Positions 5,337 to 6,117 of a stretch of 6,117 bases of DNA are shown here, one piece after another; positions within the stretch are counted from its first letter, which is position 1, and every line of letters begins with the position of its first letter. The stretch is from Desulfobacteraceae bacterium. Lineage in GTDB: Bacteria > Desulfobacterota > Desulfobacteria > Desulfobacterales > Desulfosalsimonadaceae. The translations under genes were made by a program, and so were the position numbers. The stretch lies in NCBI GenBank assembly GCA_003551985.1, contig PUOB01000413.1:1-6117 (forward strand), read 5' to 3'. Below the pieces are notes generated by a model. That model worked only from the letters and a program-made list of their open reading frames with translations, had not been told where the DNA came from and ran no database searches.

Positions 5337-6117
5337 AACCATTCCGGGAGAAACAGCCGCCGCTTGTCACAGGCGGCAGGCCCGGACCCGTTCTTTTCTG
5401 CTTCTCCTTCAGGCATTGTAAAGGGCGTGACCGAATCGATATTGGCCTCGATGGCGGCCACAAATGCATTAATCACCTGGGGATCGAACTTTGTGCCCGC
5501 CTGTTCCTGGAGCTGGTTCAATGCCTTGCGGATGCTCATGTTTTCCGTGCCCGGACGATCCGATGTCATGGCGTCAAAGGCGTCGCTGACGGCGATAATC
5601 CGCGCCCCGACGGGAATCGCCTCCCCGGTCAGGCCATCGGGATAACCGGAGCCGTCATGCCGCTCGTGGTGATGGAGAATAATGGGCGCCACTTCGTTTA
5701 ACAAAGACAGCCGGCCGATGATTTTTGCGCCGATAACGGGATGCTGTTTAATGGTTTCAAAATCTCCGGGCGACAGGTGGCCCAGGTTTCCCAGGATATT
5801 GTCCTGCATCGCCAGCTTTCCGATATCGTGCAAAAGCCCGCCCCTGTAAATCTCCTCGGTTTCATGGGCCGACAGCCCCATTTGCTGCGCCGCCATTTTA
5901 GCATAATTGGCAACATTCAGGGAGTGTCCGTGGGTGCAGACATCCTTCGCCTCCAGGGCCAGAACAAGCCCCTCGATGATTTCCCGAAACGCCTCGAGCA
6001 TCCGCTCGTCGTACCTGAATGCCTTATGCAGCGCGATCGCCCCCTGCCTGCCGGAATCCCTGACAAAATCGATCTCGCTTTGCAGCAGGCTTCTCGGCCG
6101 GCTGAAGTAAACGGCCA
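5312..6117 (-). CDS. GAF-HD-GYP cyclic-di-GMP phosphodiesterase, C-terminal part (5' end beyond the right edge)
   Basis: The last 267 residues are visible. The frame stays open without a stop from the ATG at 6001 up to the window edge, and the extra 38 codons read like the end of a GAF domain (RSLLQSEIDFVRDSGRQGAI), so 6001 is an internal Met and the gene is partial. Counting from that Met, residues about 5-190 are an HD-GYP domain: HGHS (24-27), LLHDIGK (56-62, His58-Asp59), KQHP (85-88), HHHERHDGSGYPDGLTG (110-126) and VSDAFDAMTSDRP (138-150). All expected metal-binding His/Asp positions and the GYP loop are present, predicting hydrolysis of cyclic di-GMP. The usual YR after DRP is replaced by GT (151-152). 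A basic tail (KRRLFLPEWFRR, 213-224) follows the domain. The sensory GAF domain and any further N-terminal input domain lie outside the window. It converges on the CBS/nucleotidyltransferase gene with 16 bases between stop codons and has no evident functional link to it. Confidence 0.9.
   Translation of the reverse strand, partial: AVYFSRPRSLLQSEIDFVRDSGRQGAIALHKAFRYDERMLEAFREIIEGLVLALEAKDVCTHGHSLNVANYAKMAAQQMGLSAHETEEIYRGGLLHDIGKLAMQDNILGNLGHLSPGDFETIKQHPVIGAKIIGRLSLLNEVAPIILHHHERHDGSGYPDGLTGEAIPVGARIIAVSDAFDAMTSDRPGTENMSIRKALNQLQEQAGTKFDPQVINAFVAAIEANIDSVTPFTMPEGEAEKNGSGPAACDKRRLFLPEWFRRCIPGF

Noticed and set aside
5356..5377. Hairpin GCCGCC...GGCGGC as a terminator for the plus-strand operon
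   Set aside because: It lies inside the HD-GYP coding tail and is not directly followed by a T-tract; it may be chance in GC-rich coding sequence.
5312..6001. Complete stand-alone HD-GYP gene starting at 6001
   Set aside because: The frame continues upstream to the window edge with GAF-like sequence, and there is no ribosome binding site before 6001.

Overview
The window holds three kinds of content: a divergent pair of CoA-metabolism transcription units, a regulatory gene downstream on the plus side, and the 3' part of an unrelated-looking signalling gene pointing the other way. Gene style is bacterial: tight spacing, AAGGAG-type ribosome binding sites, long ORFs and moderately high GC. Domain content (fused B12-dependent acyl-CoA mutase, CoA-transferase fused to a protein acyltransferase domain, cNMP/CBS/nucleotidyltransferase regulator, GAF-HD-GYP) would fit an anaerobic deltaproteobacterium of the Desulfobacterota (sulfate-reducer type). 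That taxonomic guess is an inference from gene content and cannot be proved from this window.

Layout. Positions 1-963 (minus) hold the first 321 residues of an IcmF-type fused acyl-CoA mutase, with the B12-binding domain and most of the G-protein domain; the gene leaves the window at its left edge. Positions 964-1472 are a 509-base divergent regulatory region. It has a good sigma70-like promoter facing each way, an inverted repeat at the minus-strand start site, and tandem 11-base repeats over the plus-strand -10 region. Positions 1473-3341 (plus) encode a 622-residue acetyl-CoA hydrolase/CoA-transferase joined to a C-terminal GNAT domain. Positions 3358-5295 (plus), 16 bases downstream, encode a 645-residue protein with a cyclic-nucleotide-binding-like fold, two CBS motifs and a DUF294-type nucleotidyltransferase. 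Positions 5312-6117 (minus, convergent, 16 bases between stop codons) hold the C-terminal 267 residues of a GAF-HD-GYP cyclic-di-GMP phosphodiesterase that enters from the right edge. A nested hairpin lies between the two convergent stop codons.

How the genes may work together. IcmF interconverts branched and linear short-chain acyl-CoAs. The divergent two-gene unit looks regulatory: a CoA-transferase scaffold tied to a Pat-like GNAT domain, followed by a CBS/nucleotidyltransferase protein of a family often found beside acetate/acetyl-CoA genes. The CoA-transferase carries Gln where the catalytic Glu nucleophile is expected (Q239). This raises the possibility that it acts as an acyl-CoA sensor controlling the GNAT domain rather than as a working transferase. 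That is the most interesting hypothesis in the window. The HD-GYP gene has no evident link to this unit.
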